From: Bacillus norwichensis
GTDB taxonomy: Bacteria; Bacillota; Bacilli; Bacillales; Bacillaceae_C
Direction: 5' to 3'
NCBI RefSeq assembly: GCF_014836955.1
Contig: NZ_JACSPV010000025.1
Location: forward strand, 1 to 61,208
Length of the DNA: 61,208 nucleotides
Positions 18,044 through 26,855 of this stretch are shown piece after piece. How positions within the stretch are numbered: position 1 is the stretch's first letter; each line of letters begins with the position of its first letter. The notes under the pieces were generated by a model. That model saw nothing but the letters and a program-made list of their open reading frames with translations, did not search any database and had not been told where the DNA came from. A program made the translations under genes and the position numbers.

Positions 18044-19102
18044 CTATTTGAGCAGCCACTCTTGAAATCGTTGATTAATCTTTTCAAAATGTTCAGCCCA
18101 GTATTCTTCATTCACTCGTACTTGTTTATCGGCTATTTCAGGAGCCTGACCAAGCCTTTCTTTCACATTGTTGGGCAACAATTCAATTGCTTTTTCATTA
18201 ATAGGAGAGTAATCGATACTTTCAGAGAATGCTGATTGGGGTTCAGCTCTTGTTGCAAAGTTAATGAATTTCATGGCCAATTCTTTATTTTTACTTCCTT
18301 TAGGAATAGACCAGGCTTCACTATTTAATAATGCTTGATTATATTCTATATCTACGGGTGCTCCATCTTTTTTTGCCGCAGTAATACGTCCGCTCCAGGC
18401 AGATGTAGCGACAACTGTCCCGGAGGATAAAAGTTCAACTGGCTGAGCTCCAGCTTCCCACCATACAATTTCGGTACGCGATTTCAGTTTGTCCAAACTT
18501 TTAAAAGCTCGGTCTATGTCCAACGGATATAGATTTTCGGGTTTGACACCGTCAGCTAAAAGAGCAGCTTCTATCGTATCGTAAGGTCGTTTGCTTAGAG
18601 CACGAACGCCTGGGAATTTCTCAATATCCCAAAATTCTTCCCAAGTTTTTGGGTGATTACCATCAGGAAAAGCTTCCGTATTATATGCGATTGCAGTTGA
18701 GAACATTTCTGCACCAACATAGTATTCATTGGCTATGTTCGGGAATAATCCCTCTTTACTGACAATGTCATAATCGATTGGCTCAAACATATCTTGTTTT
18801 ATTGCCTGCGCAGCCCACATTGAGCCAACATTAGCAACATCCCAGGTTACATTTCCACTTTCAACCATAGTTTTATATTTTCCGTAATCCGTAGGTGATT
18901 CTACTTGGATTTTGACGCCGAATTCCTTTTCAAAAGGTTCAAAGATGGAATCTTCTCGGGCTTCAGTGATGGCTCCTCCCCAATCGGTGATCACCAATGT
19001 GTCAGTTTTATCTTTTCCGCTTTCAGAACTGCTGTTTCCGCAAGCTGCGGCCATTGAAATGGTGGTGGCCATTGCTCCCATCATGAGTACTTTTTTTAAC
19101 AT
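18044..19102 (-). CDS. ABC transporter substrate-binding lipoprotein (PotD-like)
   Basis: 352 residues. Lipoprotein signal: positively charged start, hydrophobic stretch, lipobox AAAC with the modified Cys at 21, followed by a Ser/Gly/Lys linker. The mature part has the PotD/PotF fold pattern (VITDWGGAIT, TWDVANVGSMWAAQ, PKTWEEFWDIEKFPG, EAWSIPKGSKNKELAMKFIN). It should capture putrescine, spermidine or a similar cation outside the membrane and pass it to the two permeases encoded upstream in the operon, with 18 bases between the genes. Confidence 0.9.
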   Translation of the reverse strand: MLKKVLMMGAMATTISMAAACGNSSSESGKDKTDTLVITDWGGAITEAREDSIFEPFEKEFGVKIQVESPTDYGKYKTMVESGNVTWDVANVGSMWAAQAIKQDMFEPIDYDIVSKEGLFPNIANEYYVGAEMFSTAIAYNTEAFPDGNHPKTWEEFWDIEKFPGVRALSKRPYDTIEAALLADGVKPENLYPLDIDRAFKSLDKLKSRTEIVWWEAGAQPVELLSSGTVVATSAWSGRITAAKKDGAPVDIEYNQALLNSEAWSIPKGSKNKELAMKFINFATRAEPQSAFSESIDYSPINEKAIELLPNNVKERLGQAPEIADKQVRVNEEYWAEHFEKINQRFQEWLLK

Positions 19103-19119
19103 AACATCACTTCCAATTG

Positions 19120-19902
19120 TTAAATTTTTTTGGTTCTTGCTTTTTCTGCATTTGAGGCAATGTAGCCTTGCAGCAGGTATATGATAATGATGCTGATGAT
19201 TAAGATGGATGAAATAGCAGCAACCGTCGGTTCAACTTGCGTACGAAGGTCCTCCCACATTTTAACGGGCAAGGTTTTTGTGGTTGGTCCTGCCAAGAAA
19301 ATAGTTACGACTAATTCATCTAATGAAATAAGAAATGCAAACAGTGCCCCTGAAAATAAAGATGGCCGTATAAACGGAACGGTTACTTTAAAAAAGGCAT
19401 TCATAGGAGTGGAACCAAGACCCATGGCGGCCAATTCCAGATTACGATCCATTCCTTTTAAACTTGCCAAGACCGTGACAAATACGATCGGAACAGCGAG
19501 AACCGTATGGGATAAAACAATCCCAGTAATCGTTCCTGTTAAATGTATAGGAGCAAAAAAGCGGTACAGCGCAATGCCCACGATGACAACGGGAATAAGC
19601 ATCGGAGCAATCATGAGTCCCATAAAGAATTTTTTGCCAGGGAAATGTAGCCTAATGACACCGTTCGCTGCAATAGTGCCAATAATCGTTGCTAAAACCG
19701 TTGTGAAAAATGCAATCTTCATGCTTCTATACAAACTTTCAATCCACGCACTGTTTTCAAAGAAGGTCTGATACCATTTTGTAGAAAATCCAGGCGGCGG
19801 TAATTGAAAATATGAAACTGATGTAAAGGACATGATGAAAATGATAAGGATTGGTGCAGTAAGAGCAGCAAGGATAATTCCTACAGTCCACTTAAGCCAC
19901 AT
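19120..19902 (-). CDS. ABC transporter permease (PotC-like)
   Basis: 260 residues with about six membrane helices. The EAA loop reads LELAAMGLGSTPMNAFFKVT near 165, the contact site for the ATPase. The N-terminal helix and FSTKWYQ motif are usual for PotC/YdcV-type inner subunits. It lies 2 bases after the other permease gene, so both are made together and form the heterodimeric channel. Confidence 0.92.
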   Translation of the reverse strand: MWLKWTVGIILAALTAPILIIFIMSFTSVSYFQLPPPGFSTKWYQTFFENSAWIESLYRSMKIAFFTTVLATIIGTIAANGVIRLHFPGKKFFMGLMIAPMLIPVVIVGIALYRFFAPIHLTGTITGIVLSHTVLAVPIVFVTVLASLKGMDRNLELAAMGLGSTPMNAFFKVTVPFIRPSLFSGALFAFLISLDELVVTIFLAGPTTKTLPVKMWEDLRTQVEPTVAAISSILIISIIIIYLLQGYIASNAEKARTKKI

Positions 19903-19904
19903 AT

Positions 19905-20810
19905 CTAAATCACATCCTTTAAAACTGCATGATTACGCAGTAAAAAAAATGCAAGAGTTAAAATGATAACGGTTACAATAAAGAGTATTAGAGACAACGC
20001 TGAAGCCAAATGCCAGTTAAGTGTTGTATTAATATAGTTTTCAATCACCATGGAAATCATCATTTCGTTAGCACCGCCTAAAAGTGCTGGGGTGATAAAA
20101 AAGCCTAAGCTCATGACAAATACCAGTAATGAACCTGCTAATATTCCCGGTAGCGACAACGGAAGATTAATTTGCCAAAAAGCCATGAATGGCCTGGCGC
20201 CCAATCCTTCTGCTGCCTGATAAAGCCGCTGGTCAATTCCTTTCATGACTGAAAAAAGGCTAAAAAACATAAATGGATAAAGAACATGGACCATTCCAAT
20301 CACTACACCAGCAGTGCTGTATAGAAGCTTTAACGGCTCCTCTATGATGCCTAAACCGATAAGGATTTGATTAATGACTCCCTGATTCTGTAAAACAACA
20401 ATCCAGGAAAAGGTACGAACTAATAGGCTAATCCAGAAAGGAATCAAAGCAAGAGCCAGTATAATGTTCTTCCATATTTTTGATTGCACTCTAATTAACG
20501 AGTAGGCAATAGGGTAAGAAATAAGCAGAGAAATAACAGTAACTAAGATAGAAATTTTCAAAGTAACCCGAAGAACCTTTAAATAGACAGGATTAGAGAA
20601 AATATGATGAATGTATTGGAAAGTAAATCCATTATTATCCATAATGCTTAATTTGAATAATCCATACATCGGATAAATTAATAAAATGATAATGTATGCT
20701 AGTGGAACGAGAATGAGCATCCATTTTAATCCGTTTATATTCGAAATTTTACTTGAAACTGGTACGCTATAGTTGGATGGAGGCTGTTTTTCCTCTCTTA
20801 CAGTTAGCAT
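19905..20810 (-). CDS. ABC transporter permease (PotB-like)
   Basis: 301 residues, six or seven membrane helices after a polar N-terminal tail of about 30 residues. EAA loop: LYQAAEGLGARPFMAFWQIN near 205. It resembles PotB/YdcU subunits of polyamine or opine importers. Second gene of the operon, 28 bases after the ATPase gene. Confidence 0.92.
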   Translation of the reverse strand: MLTVREEKQPPSNYSVPVSSKISNINGLKWMLILVPLAYIIILLIYPMYGLFKLSIMDNNGFTFQYIHHIFSNPVYLKVLRVTLKISILVTVISLLISYPIAYSLIRVQSKIWKNIILALALIPFWISLLVRTFSWIVVLQNQGVINQILIGLGIIEEPLKLLYSTAGVVIGMVHVLYPFMFFSLFSVMKGIDQRLYQAAEGLGARPFMAFWQINLPLSLPGILAGSLLVFVMSLGFFITPALLGGANEMMISMVIENYINTTLNWHLASALSLILFIVTVIILTLAFFLLRNHAVLKDVI

Positions 20811-20838
20811 TTGACAACTCTCCTTTCTGATAAAGGTA

Positions 20839-21957
20839 TTATGAAGAAACTGCTTTTAAAGTATAGGTAGTCTCTTGTTTTAAATGGTCTTCAAGGATAG
20901 TGGCTGATTGAGGGTTCCAGCCAAATGTTAATTTTTTTCCTTCTGACAACACATCAGAGTATATGGAAGGGATTTTAACTTTTAACTCTTCACCATAATC
21001 AGTTTGAATGTTCAAAGCAATGGCATCACCTAGATAAATCAGAGATGATATCGTAGCTTCAATTTTATTCACCGCACCATTGGGATCGTTTAGTAACTGG
21101 ATATTTTCCGGACGGAGAGCAATAAGGACATTATTTCTGTTTATAGATTTGCCAGTGTATTCTACGGTTGCAATTTGTCCGCCCAACAATTTAATTTTTG
21201 CAAACTGGGATTCTAAGTTTACCAAGTGCCCTTTTATTAAATTAATTTCTCCAATGAATTCAGCAACAAAGCGATTTTTAGGCTGTTTATAGATATTCTC
21301 GGGGGTGTCTACTTGTTCAATTCTCCCCTCATTCATCACACAAATTCTGTCGGACATCGTTAGTGCTTCTTCTTGGTCATGGGTAACACTTATCGTTGTA
21401 ATTTCAAGCCTTTTTTGGATACTCTTTATTTCAAATTGCATTTGTTGACGCAGGTTTTTATCCAAGGCACTTAAAGGTTCGTCCAATAGGAGGAGAGGGG
21501 GATCGAAAACGATAGCTCTGGCCAATGCAACGCGTTGTTGTTGACCGCCGCTTAGTTGATTTGGGAAACGCTTAGAGAATGCTTCTAGTTGTACAACGTG
21601 TAAGACTCTTTTAACCCTTGTCTGTATATCTTTCTTATTTACTCTACGGCGGCGAAGAGGGTAAGCGATATTATCAAACACAGACATATGAGGAAAGAGT
21701 GCATAATTTTGAAACAGCATACCTATGTTTCTTTCATAAGGTTTTTTTGATGCGATATCCTGAGTTTTTAGCTTTATGGAACCATCATCGACTGTTTCAA
21801 AACCAGCTATTAACTTTAATAAGGTTGTTTTTCCGGAACCGCTGGGTCCTAGTATTGTAAAGAATTCACCTTGGTTAACTGTTAAGTTTACGTTGTTAAC
21901 AGCCAGAGTCTTTTTGTAACTCTTTGTGACATTTTTTAACTGTAAGTCTATCTGCAT
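20839..21957 (-). CDS. ABC transporter ATP-binding protein (PotA-like)
   Basis: About 372 residues. Walker A GPSGSGKTT near 35, Q-loop, signature LSGGQQQRVALARA near 135, Walker B LLLLDEPLSALD near 155 and the His switch in SVTHDQEEA, followed by a C-terminal TOBE-type beta domain, as in PotA/FbpC importers. First gene of the operon. I place the start at ATG 21957, since AAGGTGGGG lies 6 bases before it; GTG 21969 would overlap that site. It is divergent from the XRE regulator gene, the obvious candidate controller. Confidence 0.93.
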   Translation of the reverse strand: MQIDLQLKNVTKSYKKTLAVNNVNLTVNQGEFFTILGPSGSGKTTLLKLIAGFETVDDGSIKLKTQDIASKKPYERNIGMLFQNYALFPHMSVFDNIAYPLRRRRVNKKDIQTRVKRVLHVVQLEAFSKRFPNQLSGGQQQRVALARAIVFDPPLLLLDEPLSALDKNLRQQMQFEIKSIQKRLEITTISVTHDQEEALTMSDRICVMNEGRIEQVDTPENIYKQPKNRFVAEFIGEINLIKGHLVNLESQFAKIKLLGGQIATVEYTGKSINRNNVLIALRPENIQLLNDPNGAVNKIEATISSLIYLGDAIALNIQTDYGEELKVKIPSIYSDVLSEGKKLTFGWNPQSATILEDHLKQETTYTLKAVSS

Positions 21958-22167
21958 TTGTTTCCCCACCTTAATGTAAAATTATTTTGGATAAGTTAGT
22001 CCATTAGATTAATCAAGTGAACGTAATGACTAATTAGAATCTAATTGGTTAAGCTTATCCGTAAAGAATCTATGTATAGATTATTGAATTAAATTCATCA
22101 ATTACTTTGTCAGCTGTGTTCAGCTATCATAAAAGATGAATATGTTTCAAGATGGTGAGTGAATCTG
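21958..22167. promoter_or_regulatory. Divergent promoter region, importer operon / XRE gene
   Basis: About 210 AT-rich bases between divergent genes. It holds the near-palindrome AATCTATGTATAGATT (22067-22082) and a repeated CTAATT (22031 and 22041), with TTAGATTAATC at 22006. These are plausible operators for the XRE protein encoded beside them, by position only. The -10/-35 boxes could not be fixed. Confidence 0.4.
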
Positions 22168-22476
22168 ATGATAAATGTTGGTATGCGAATTAAAGAGTTG
22201 CGAGAACAAGCGGGGATTTCTGGTCGTCAGTTGGCTAAAATAACTAATCTTGACCCATCACAAATTTCAAAGATTGAAAAGGGCGTTAGTAAACCTTCAC
22301 TAGATGCTTTAGATAGAGTGTGCAGCGCCTTGAATATTACATTTGCAGAATTCTTTTCCCCTGATTCAAAAGAACTTCCACCAAACCTTGCGCAACTATT
22401 GGAAACTACAAAGTCCTTGACACCTGAACAGCAGAAATTGCTTAATGATCTTTTGAAAACATTTAAGAATCAATAG
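22168..22476 (+). CDS. XRE-family transcriptional regulator
   Basis: About 102 residues: a Cro/CI-type helix-turn-helix in the first 65 (MRIKELREQAGISGRQLAKI, then DPSQISKIEKGVSKPSLDAL) and a short helical tail, without the cupin domain found in PuuR-type regulators. ATG 22168 has GGTGAG 8 bases upstream; GTG 22159 in frame is less well placed. Divergent from the importer operon, so a local regulator is likely. Its last 35 codons and 3' flank recur at 1124-1339. Confidence 0.85.
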   Translation: MINVGMRIKELREQAGISGRQLAKITNLDPSQISKIEKGVSKPSLDALDRVCSALNITFAEFFSPDSKELPPNLAQLLETTKSLTPEQQKLLNDLLKTFKNQ

Positions 22477-22597
22477 GATTTTACAGCCTGTTTTTATAGT
22501 TAATATCCGAGATCTGGTCAGAGTAATTTAAAAGAACATTTTAGTCATGTACATAGTACGAAAGTGTATCATTGTATCATCTAAATATTGTAAAGAG

Positions 22598-22622
22598 GGC
22601 ATTCCTAGTGGGATGCCTTGCT
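22598..22622 (+). terminator. Possible terminator after the XRE gene
   Basis: GGCATTCC / GGGATGCC stem (one G-T pair) with a 4-base loop, then TTGCTTTATTTG. The T tract is imperfect. Confidence 0.45.
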
Positions 22623-22923
22623 TTATTTGTATGAATGAAAACCATAAGCTTTTCGTATGTTCGAGAAAACATATAGGATGTATTAATAATTAGCTATGCT
22701 ATTTAAAAAACGTGTCGAGGATTGACATTCAATATCAGAAAAGGTATTGGCAATAAAACTACGGTATGTAATGGTAGAATGTTTATTTTCTATATCCAAT
22801 AAATTTACACTCGCTTTTTGGCAATTGACATAGGAGCTCTGCGAGCCTGGTATCTGACGAAGGGAGAAAGATTAGCGACTGTTCGTAGATCGGTGGGAGA
22901 CATTAAATGAGACGATCCGTCCG

Positions 22924-23268
22924 GTGGGTTACGGCATCCAGCATTATATGCTGACTACGAAGCATGTCTTAGTGCAGGCAAAAGAATTGCCGGAGCTCTT
23001 CATGACAAATGGGGAAGAGCTCAAGCTGTGGAGAATGCTCAGGAGGCTTACTACCAAGGTGCACACGGAATTGGATGAATCGTATGTGGATCGCGCGCAG
23101 AAGATTCAAGCCTATCAGATTGGGCATGACGCTGTGGTGCTTGAGCGGGAAGTGCGAGAAATCCAAGTATTGCACGGAGAAGAGGTACGACAGCGATTGC
23201 CGCTCGAGTTATTGGAGAGGCAGCCGAGTAGAGTGTTTAAGATGATTCGTGGGGAGATATTTAGGTGA
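22924..23268 (+). pseudogene. Fragment of an unrecognised coiled-coil-like protein
   Basis: An open frame of 114 codons, charged and mostly helical (KIQAYQIGHDAVVLEREVRE, then LLERQPSRVFKMIRG), with no ribosome binding site in front. The part from 23065 on is homologous at protein level to 32510-32690, where the same family appears with stops (DRAYQIQMY, REIQALHRDEIRRR). I do not recognise the family. The first half may be read in another frame, and the upstream region is degenerate, so it is probably the 3' end of a gene that lost its start. Confidence 0.4.
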
Positions 23269-23596
23269 ATGGAGAGGCTGATTGAGGACGGGATTGTCCT
23301 TGTTCACCCTCTTCTTTTTTTCTTCATCATATTAATGGTGATTTGTTTCATGCCTATTCAGCAATCACAGCCATTTCATTGAATAGGATTTCTGAACAAA
23401 AGGGATAATAAAGTGAAACTTCATTCATCCCTCACTGATTGTTAGTTGAACGAATCGGGCTTAAGCTATTCCGATTCATCTAAAGTTTTCATTTACAGCG
23501 GGATAAGTGATCATTTAGCTATAGCTGGTTAAGTAATACCCCTTTGAAAAGGATTTCGCTTTCTTCCATCACATCATGTAACGAGGAGGATCAAGA
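23269..23596. other. Intergenic region before the EEP gene
   Basis: No gene seen. It contains a short hairpin, GGACGGGATTGTCC, near 23285, with a T-rich run at 23312-23322 that may end transcription from the left. Confidence 0.35.
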
Positions 23597-24499
23597 TTGA
23601 AGAAAGTGCTAAAAACTCTAATGTTAGCAGTAGCCGGATTACTCATTATGCTAAGCGGCTTGTTCCCGGTAACTTTAACCGGGGTGGCTGCAGAAAACAA
23701 AAAACAATGGATGTCGGTAAATGTAAAAGCAATGACTTTTAATGTAAGAAACAAACATAGCAATGATCCCTCGCCGCATACTTGGGAAGAAAGGCTTCCC
23801 GCCATTAAAAGACTGATCAACAAGAAGGAACCTGATATCATTGGGACACAAGAGGTGTCAAAAGCGCAACTGCAAGATCTCAAAAATCATTTACCTCATT
23901 ATAAATGGATTGGTGGAAATGGTGGAGAACACTCTGCTATTTCTTATAAAGAACAAAATTACAGGATATTGGAGCATGACCGTTTTTGGTTATCCGACAC
24001 ACCAGATGTCGTTGGTTCAAAAACATGGGGAAATAAAGTTCCAAGAATGGTTACTTGGGTAAAGTTTCTTGATAAACAAAGCAACAAACAGTTCTATTTT
24101 GTCAATACACACTTTGATCATCAATCCGCCAATGCAAGAGAAAAAAGTGCACATTTTATTCTTAAAGTAACAAAAAAACTTGATCCAGATTTACCGGTTA
24201 TTTTAACAGGCGATTTCAATGCTAAACCAGGTAGTCTTCCACACAACATTTTAACAAGTGATGGAGAATTTGATGATTTATGGGAAACAGCTGAGAACAG
24301 AATAAATGAAGACTTAGGAACATTTAATGGTTTTGATGATCCTTTTGGTGGAGGGCCTGACAAGCGTATTGACTGGATTCTTGGGAAAGGAAACCTTATA
24401 ACGAATGAAATTGAAATCGTAAACGATCAAAGGAATGGCCAATTTCCAAGTGATCATTTCCCAGTGCTTACTGACATCACCTTATCCTACCATCATTAA
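23597..24499 (+). CDS. Secreted endonuclease/exonuclease/phosphatase protein
   Basis: 300 residues. A signal peptide (hydrophobic 9-28, cleavage near AAEN around 32) is followed by a complete EEP fold: FNVRNKHSNDP, IIGTQEVS (metal-binding Glu), NTHFDHQS, LTGDFNAKPGS (catalytic Asp and Asn) and SDHFPVLTDI (catalytic Asp-His) at the end. Proteins of this group cut phosphodiester bonds in nucleic acids or lipid head groups outside the cell. TTG start with GAGGAGG 6 bases upstream. It stands alone. The substrate cannot be told. Confidence 0.9.
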   Translation: MKKVLKTLMLAVAGLLIMLSGLFPVTLTGVAAENKKQWMSVNVKAMTFNVRNKHSNDPSPHTWEERLPAIKRLINKKEPDIIGTQEVSKAQLQDLKNHLPHYKWIGGNGGEHSAISYKEQNYRILEHDRFWLSDTPDVVGSKTWGNKVPRMVTWVKFLDKQSNKQFYFVNTHFDHQSANAREKSAHFILKVTKKLDPDLPVILTGDFNAKPGSLPHNILTSDGEFDDLWETAENRINEDLGTFNGFDDPFGGGPDKRIDWILGKGNLITNEIEIVNDQRNGQFPSDHFPVLTDITLSYHH

Positions 24500-24825
24500 G
24501 TAAATAAAATGAAACCAGTGCCATTGATGGGAGCAACTGGACAAAAAAGATTGTATACTATAGGCGAAGTAATCGTAATTAATTCTCCCTATCCCTATCT
24601 TTGGGAATTTGGATAATTAGGGTTTTATCATGTGCTTTATGTTTTTCAGTAATTTATCGTTCTCTATTTTACTTGTGATATTTAGTTGTTTTTCAATAAA
24701 GATATGTTTTCTTCCTTAATGCGCTAAAGAAGAAGTATAAACATGAAATATCTGTTGGTAATATGCCATTTCGTATTATTTTTTTAATGCCATCAATGTG
24801 TGGGTAACAGACATGGTAAGTGCTT
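24500..24825. other. Gap without recognisable gene
   Basis: About 325 bases. An imperfect hairpin (CCCTATCC with GGATAATTAGGG, about 24585-24625) may serve as terminator of the EEP gene. The rest looks degraded. Confidence 0.35.
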
Positions 24826-24960
24826 TGGTTCACGCCAAGCAGTGGTGAAAGGGCTATAGATATGATTGTGGAAGATGTACTGGATAAATTTATAACCAAA
24901 AAAAGCAGCGGAAACAGGAACTCTTAAGAAATTTTCAAGAAACGGTTACTATTCATACTC
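24826..24960 (+). pseudogene. 3' remnant of a second hyuB-like gene
   Basis: ERAIDMIVEDVLDKFITKKS is read here and matches the HyuB C-terminus at 31960-32030 (ERDRNMIMEDVLDGFISKKS). The DNA then continues with GAAATTTTCAAG and AACGGTTACTA, the start of the small zinc-ribbon gene at 32059. So a second copy of the hyuB / zinc-protein junction once stood here and has decayed, with the two genes now nearly fused by a deletion. A good terminator follows at 25005. Confidence 0.7.
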
Positions 24961-25004
24961 TTTCTTAATTATGTGGTGATTAGAACAGAGATTTAGGCGA
25001 GGAT

Positions 25005-25047
25005 AAAAGAGAGATTGGGAGTATTTTTAGCCCCCAATCCCTCTTTT
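25005..25047 (+). terminator. Strong hairpin terminator
   Basis: AAAAGAGAGATTGGG pairs with CCCAATCCCTCTTTT (one mismatch) across a 13-base loop, ending in T-rich sequence. It probably closed the ancestral hyu-like unit now decayed in front of it. Confidence 0.75.
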
Positions 25048-25255
25048 AATTTTTCCAAAGATTAAATAGTTTAGATAACAAGTTGATAGAAAATTCCATG
25101 TGGTTGATAAATTTTCAAAATAAAAAACAAAAAAAGTATTGAAAGTATAAAAAGGTTATAGTATATTAATCCTACATTCGGTTGAACTGGTTCCACCAGT
25201 TTCGCCATCAAAATATTTTACTTGATTGCAAGCGTTACCAAATAACTGGAAGCAG

Positions 25256-25420
25256 TTTAACTTCATTCAGCAGAAGTCTCCCACTACTGTAAGTGGTGAG
25301 GTATTCAGTGGGGGTTCAAACCCCGGTTGAATAAAGTTAAGCCTCCAGCGGATGTCACAGATTTTATCGACCAGAGCTCGATAAAATCTGGGCGCAAATA
25401 CGCTAAGGCGCATTTGATTT
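25256..25420 (+). repeat. Structured intergenic repeat, copy 1 of 3
   Basis: Outer stem TTAACTTCATTCAGC (25257-25271) with GTTGAATAAAGTTAA (25326-25340). The inner part contains TTCAGTGGGGGTTCAAACCCC. Then comes a perfect 13-pair hairpin CAGATTTTATCGA / TCGATAAAATCTG (25358-25390) and a last small hairpin CAAATACGC / GCGCATTTG ending in TTTGATT. The same layout occurs at 26335 and 28109. It ends about 25 bases before the ribosome binding site of the FadR-like gene. Confidence 0.85.
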
Positions 25421-25456
25421 TTTAAAAAAATAATATGATTTAAATAGGTGATTAAT

Positions 25457-26176
25457 ATGAACGTCAGTAGCAGTCTTTTTAACAGCGTGATTGTGGATAT
25501 TGAAAAAAAGATAAACGATGGGGATTTGAAAGAAGGAGATAAATTACCTTCGGAGAGAGAATTGACGCGAACTTATGAGATCAGTAGGCATGGAGTTAGA
25601 CAAGCTCTAACAGTTCTTAAGGAAAAGGGGTTGATTAAAATCACTCCTGGGAAGGGTGCTTATATTACCTCCTACAATGAAGATATTTTAACGGAGTCTT
25701 TTAAGAGAGTTGCCCAAAAATATGATTCTACTATAGAAGAGATTTTAGAGGTGAGAGAGGAGCTGGAATTATCGGTCATCTCTAAAGCGGTTCTGAAGGC
25801 AACTCCGAAAGATATAGATAATCTGATCGACATATGCAAAGAAATGGATCAGGTGATGGATGTAAGCCGTTTTTTAGAGTGTGATTTGAAATTTCATAAG
25901 GCTTTGGCTGATGCTTCCCAAAATAGTATATTTGCAGCTTTAGTTCATTCCTTTTTTGAAATGACTGAGGAATCCCCATTTTCGTTGACCAAGTATACAA
26001 GTAATTTTCTGGATATTATTAGTAAGGCACAGAAGCAGCATTGGGTGATGATTGAAGCATTAAAAACCCGAGATCAGGATTTGGCTATGAAAACGATGAC
26101 AGAGCATATGGAATTGTTTAGAGAGGAAGTAGATTTTTTGAGGAGTAAAAACATTAACTTTAAGGAGGTGAGGTAA
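25457..26176 (+). CDS. GntR/FadR-family transcriptional regulator
   Basis: About 239 residues: winged helix (GDKLPSERELTRTYEISRHG and VRQALTVLKEKGLIKITPGK) and an all-helical FCD effector domain with metal-binding residues (Asp and His in CDLKFHKAL and TMTEHMELF). FCD regulators respond to organic or amino acids. AGGTG lies 6 bases before ATG 25457; GTG 25448 overlaps that site. It stands at the head of the permease/HyuAB locus and is its most likely regulator. Confidence 0.88.
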   Translation: MNVSSSLFNSVIVDIEKKINDGDLKEGDKLPSERELTRTYEISRHGVRQALTVLKEKGLIKITPGKGAYITSYNEDILTESFKRVAQKYDSTIEEILEVREELELSVISKAVLKATPKDIDNLIDICKEMDQVMDVSRFLECDLKFHKALADASQNSIFAALVHSFFEMTEESPFSLTKYTSNFLDIISKAQKQHWVMIEALKTRDQDLAMKTMTEHMELFREEVDFLRSKNINFKEVR

Positions 26177-26222
26177 CAATAGCAATAGCTTGTTGTTATC
26201 CCAATGAAAGGAGGAGTTTTCT

Positions 26223-26339
26223 ATGGAGAAAAAACTCCCGAAATTTCACCCGGGTATCCCCGCAATCATGAGTATCATCTTTGCATTAATTACAGGTATT
26301 ATTTGTGCTAAATGGCTCAATATCATTATGAACCTTTAA
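26223..26339 (+). CDS. 38-residue single-pass membrane protein
   Basis: A very strong ribosome binding site (AAAGGAGGAG) precedes ATG by 7 bases. The peptide starts MEKKLPKFHPGIPAIMSII, has one membrane segment at about 13-30 (IMSIIFALITGIICAKWL), and ends MNL. Its stop codon overlaps the first bases of repeat copy 2. It may be a genuine small subunit of the transporter encoded downstream, or the N-terminus of a longer permease cut by arrival of the repeat. The strong translation signal favours real expression. Confidence 0.55.
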   Translation: MEKKLPKFHPGIPAIMSIIFALITGIICAKWLNIIMNL

Positions 26340-26512
26340 CTTCATTCAGCAGAAGTATCCCGCTTCTGTATGTGTTGAGGTATTCAGTGGGGGTTTAAAC
26401 TCCAGCTGAATAAAGTGAAAGCCTCGGGCGGATGCCACAGATTTTCAGAGGGATTTATCGAGCGGAGCTTGATAAAATCTGGGTGCAAATACGCCAAGGC
26501 GAATTTGATTTT
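26335..26512 (+). repeat. Structured intergenic repeat, copy 2 of 3
   Basis: Same order as copy 1: CTTTAACTTCATTCAGCAGA, TTCAGTGGGGGTT, GCTGAATAAAGTGAA, then TTTATCGA with TTGATAAAATCTG and GCAAATACGCCAAGGCG, ending TTTGATT. A stretch of about 13 bases is added in the second hairpin. It fills the gap between the 38-residue gene and the ribosome binding site (GGAGGG) of the next gene. Confidence 0.85.
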
Positions 26513-26525
26513 GGAGGGATAAAAA

Positions 26526-26855
26526 GTGAAACCACCTTTAAAGTTTGCTTTATATTCTGTTTTGTACGCTTCTGAGGCTGGGGTTTGGGAGTATGAGATT
26601 TATGAGAAATTGAAGGGGCACTATAACTCTCGGGCATTAAGTAAATTAAGATCCATCCTCCTAGAATTACACAATAAAAGCTGGACTGATGAAGTTGAGG
26701 CAGAAGTATACGGGGAAACCGTTTTTAGAAAATATAAACTCCAAGAACGTCACAGAGAATTTGTAGATTATCAGCTTTCACCTCTTACGATAATAAAGGA
26801 ACTCGGATTGGATGTTGCGAAAGGAGAGGTGAAGCATGAACCAGTCGCTAAATGA
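26526..26855 (+). CDS. Small winged-helix-like protein of unknown role
   Basis: 109 residues, no signal peptide. The pattern of three helices and a beta hairpin ([20 protein letters not shown], then [20 protein letters not shown]) resembles a winged helix of the PadR/ArsR type. GGAGGG is 7 bases before the ATG. Its last 20 bases overlap the start of the permease gene, so the two are translationally coupled. A regulatory or accessory role for the permease is an inference; the family was not recognised. Confidence 0.65.
   Translation: MKPPLKFALYSVLYASEAGVWEYEIYEKLKGHYNSRALSKLRSILLELHNKSWTDEVEAEVYGETVFRKYKLQERHREFVDYQLSPLTIIKELGLDVAKGEVKHEPVAK

Noticed and set aside
23009-23245. Alternative frame across the 22.9-23.3 kb region
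   Set aside because: The copy at 32510-32690 conserves amino acids only in the frame ending at 23268, so the overlapping frame is taken as chance.
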